DNA of 64,000 nucleotides from Hydrogenobaculum sp. 3684 (GTDB taxonomy: Bacteria; Aquificota; Aquificia; Aquificales; Aquificaceae), in the NCBI RefSeq assembly GCF_000213785.1, contig NC_015557.1:1468664-1532663 (forward strand), read 5' to 3'. The translations under genes were made by a program, and so were the position numbers. Position 1 is the first letter of the stretch. Each line of letters opens with the position of its first letter. Below are positions 62,717 through 64,000 of the stretch, piece after piece. The notes beneath the pieces are model-generated. The model was not told the origin of the DNA. It saw only the letters and a program-made list of their open reading frames with translations, and did no database searches.

Positions 62717-64000
62717 CTAAGTTTCTTACCTCCTTGGCGTAGGTCTCTATAAACTCACGCCTTGGTTCTACGTTTTCGCCCATCAGTATAGAGAATATTC
62801 TATCTGCTTCTGCCGCATCTTCTAAGGATACCCTTAAAAGCCTTCTGGTGTTTGGATTCATGGTGGTTTCCCATAGCTGTTCTGGGTTCATTTCACCAAG
62901 ACCTTTGTATCGCTGTATCTCTATGCCATCTTTTACAAAATTTATTATGTCTTGATAAAGATCTTCTACTGGTTTTTCTATATTTTTAACCTTATGCCCA
63001 AGTTTTAGGCTTATAGGATAGTTAAAAAATTCTTTATGCTCTTCAAAGAGCTTTTTGTAGGTACCAGAAGTAAGAAAATCTATATCTATAATGCTAAAGT
63101 TTTGATAGATATCGTATATAACTATAGAGTAAGAGCCATCAAAATCATCGTATTTTAATTTAGCACTGCTTACGCTTTTCATAGACTGTATATCTTCTAA
63201 GAGTTTTTTGGCTTTTTGCTCATCTTTGAGATAACTTTCATCTATTTTATTTGACAGAAGATATGTTATTACATCTTTGTTTCTTTTGTTTAGTATTTGA
63301 GCTATGGTGTTGTGCTGTTCCTTTATAGTATTTAACATGTTTATTAGTACATCACCTCTGTAGGTGTTTGATTTGGCGTCTGTTATAGATAAGTCTGTTC
63401 TTATGATGTTTAGTAAAAATTTTTCTAACTCTTTATCGTCCTTTATGTAGGTTTCTTTTTTCCCTATCTTTACTTTGTAAAGGGGTGGTTGTGCTATATA
63501 CACATGCCCATTTTCAATAAGTTTTGTCATAAATCTATAGAAAAAAGTAAGAAGAAGAGTCCTTATGTGAGAACCATCTACATCAGCGTCTGTCATGATT
63601 ATGGTTTTGTGATATCTAAGAGCGCTTAGATCTATATCTTCTCCTATGTTACAACCTAATGCTGATATAATTGCTCTTATTTCTTCATTGGAAAGGGCTT
63701 TGTCTATTCTTGCTTTTTCTACATTTAGTATTTTACCCTTTAGTGGTAATATCGCTTGGAATCTTCTGTCTCTTCCTTGTTTTGCAGAACCACCCGCTGA
63801 TTCTCCCTCTACTATAAAAATTTCACATTTCGATGGGTCTTTTTCAGAGCAATCGGCAAGTTTACCCGGTAAAGATGTATCTTCTAAGAATGATTTTCTT
63901 CTTACCAAATCTTTGGCTTTTTTAGCAGCTTCTCTTGCTAGCGCTGCTTCTATAGCTTTTTCTACTATAAGTTTTAAAATATCTTGGTGTTTTTCAAAAT
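62709..64000 (-). CDS. gyrB: DNA gyrase subunit B, 5'-truncated by window edge
   Basis: C-terminal 430 residues of a type IIA topoisomerase B subunit; the frame is open to base 64000 with family sequence ([13 protein letters not shown]), so the start lies beyond the window. The TOPRIM domain has [34 protein letters not shown] and [20 protein letters not shown], with catalytic Glu and Asp-x-Asp. About 165 residues separate this from [15 protein letters not shown], matching the insertion found in Gram-negative GyrB. ParE is less likely because of that insert. Confidence 0.93.
   Translation of the reverse strand, partial: FEKHQDILKLIVEKAIEAALAREAAKKAKDLVRRKSFLEDTSLPGKLADCSEKDPSKCEIFIVEGESAGGSAKQGRDRRFQAILPLKGKILNVEKARIDKALSNEEIRAIISALGCNIGEDIDLSALRYHKTIIMTDADVDGSHIRTLLLTFFYRFMTKLIENGHVYIAQPPLYKVKIGKKETYIKDDKELEKFLLNIIRTDLSITDAKSNTYRGDVLINMLNTIKEQHNTIAQILNKRNKDVITYLLSNKIDESYLKDEQKAKKLLEDIQSMKSVSSAKLKYDDFDGSYSIVIYDIYQNFSIIDIDFLTSGTYKKLFEEHKEFFNYPISLKLGHKVKNIEKPVEDLYQDIINFVKDGIEIQRYKGLGEMNPEQLWETTMNPNTRRLLRVSLEDAAEADRIFSILMGENVEPRREFIETYAKEVRNLDV

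Noticed and set aside
62709-64000. ParE rather than GyrB
   Set aside because: The roughly 165-residue insertion between the TOPRIM Asp-x-Asp motif and YKGLGEM is typical of Gram-negative GyrB and absent from ParE.

Overview
The window is a compact, AT-rich bacterial chromosome segment of a Gram-negative chemolithotroph. I infer the Aquificota, most likely a Hydrogenobaculum-like organism. The evidence is LPS genes (kdsA, rfaE2), a type II secretion system with an outer-membrane secretin, an archaeal-type class I aldolase (DhnA/ADH-synthase family), a Cys-type KdsA as in Aquifex, and a tRNA gene without an encoded CCA. No database search was possible, so the genus is an inference.

Layout. Bases 1-10950 hold a surface-polysaccharide region: a three-domain GT4 glycosyltransferase cut by the window edge, a GtrB/GtrA/polytopic-membrane-protein triad, a frameshifted FkbM-like gene, two more GT4 enzymes and gmd. 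Bases 10944-21297 hold a leftward eleven-gene type II secretion operon, in transcription order L-M-C-D-G-E-F-H-I-J-K. A tRNA-Lys(CUU), rfaE2, an AAA-ATPase/PD-(D/E)XK gene flanked by related repeats, and a Cys-rich lipoprotein follow. Bases 24998-34366 hold a leftward housekeeping operon, in transcription order glyQ-glyS-aldolase-fabI-MopB-like-ppsA-nrnA. Bases 34423-46378 hold an MNT/HEPN pair, folC, a CCA/A-adding enzyme, pgsA, purF, DUF2905, DUF354, asnB, cutA, queH, kdsA and two unknown genes. Bases 46451-52190 are a plastic accessory patch: an Rpn-type nuclease gene, its decapitated tandem copy, two glycosyltransferase-like paralogues around an FkbM methyltransferase, and a decayed UDP-glucuronate decarboxylase. 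Bases 52367-64000 return to core functions: dnaE, pstSCAB, a PspA-like phosphatase, DUF2103, a DedA-like protein, tyrA, uspA and gyrB (cut by the right edge).

Two window-wide patterns stand out. First, many first-in-operon genes have a TATAAT-like -10 element, often as TGnTATAAT, only 6-10 bases before the start codon. This predicts leaderless mRNAs, while operon-internal genes and pstS, ppsA, glyQ and the lipoprotein use Shine-Dalgarno sites. Second, converging genes repeatedly overlap at their stop codons, leaving no room for ordinary terminators; only one clear hairpin terminator was seen. No stretch over 300 bases lacks a gene or gene relic. The longest gaps are 47797-48031 and 23604-23818, and both carry copies of one dispersed repeat.

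I found no CRISPR array, prophage or canonical insertion sequence. The best candidates for something undescribed are the repeat family associated with the two PD-(D/E)XK nuclease loci, the portable Rossmann-like module shared by three polysaccharide genes, the stand-alone molybdopterin-oxidoreductase-like protein inside a fatty-acid/gluconeogenesis operon, and the extended QueH protein whose gene overlaps kdsA by 53 bases.
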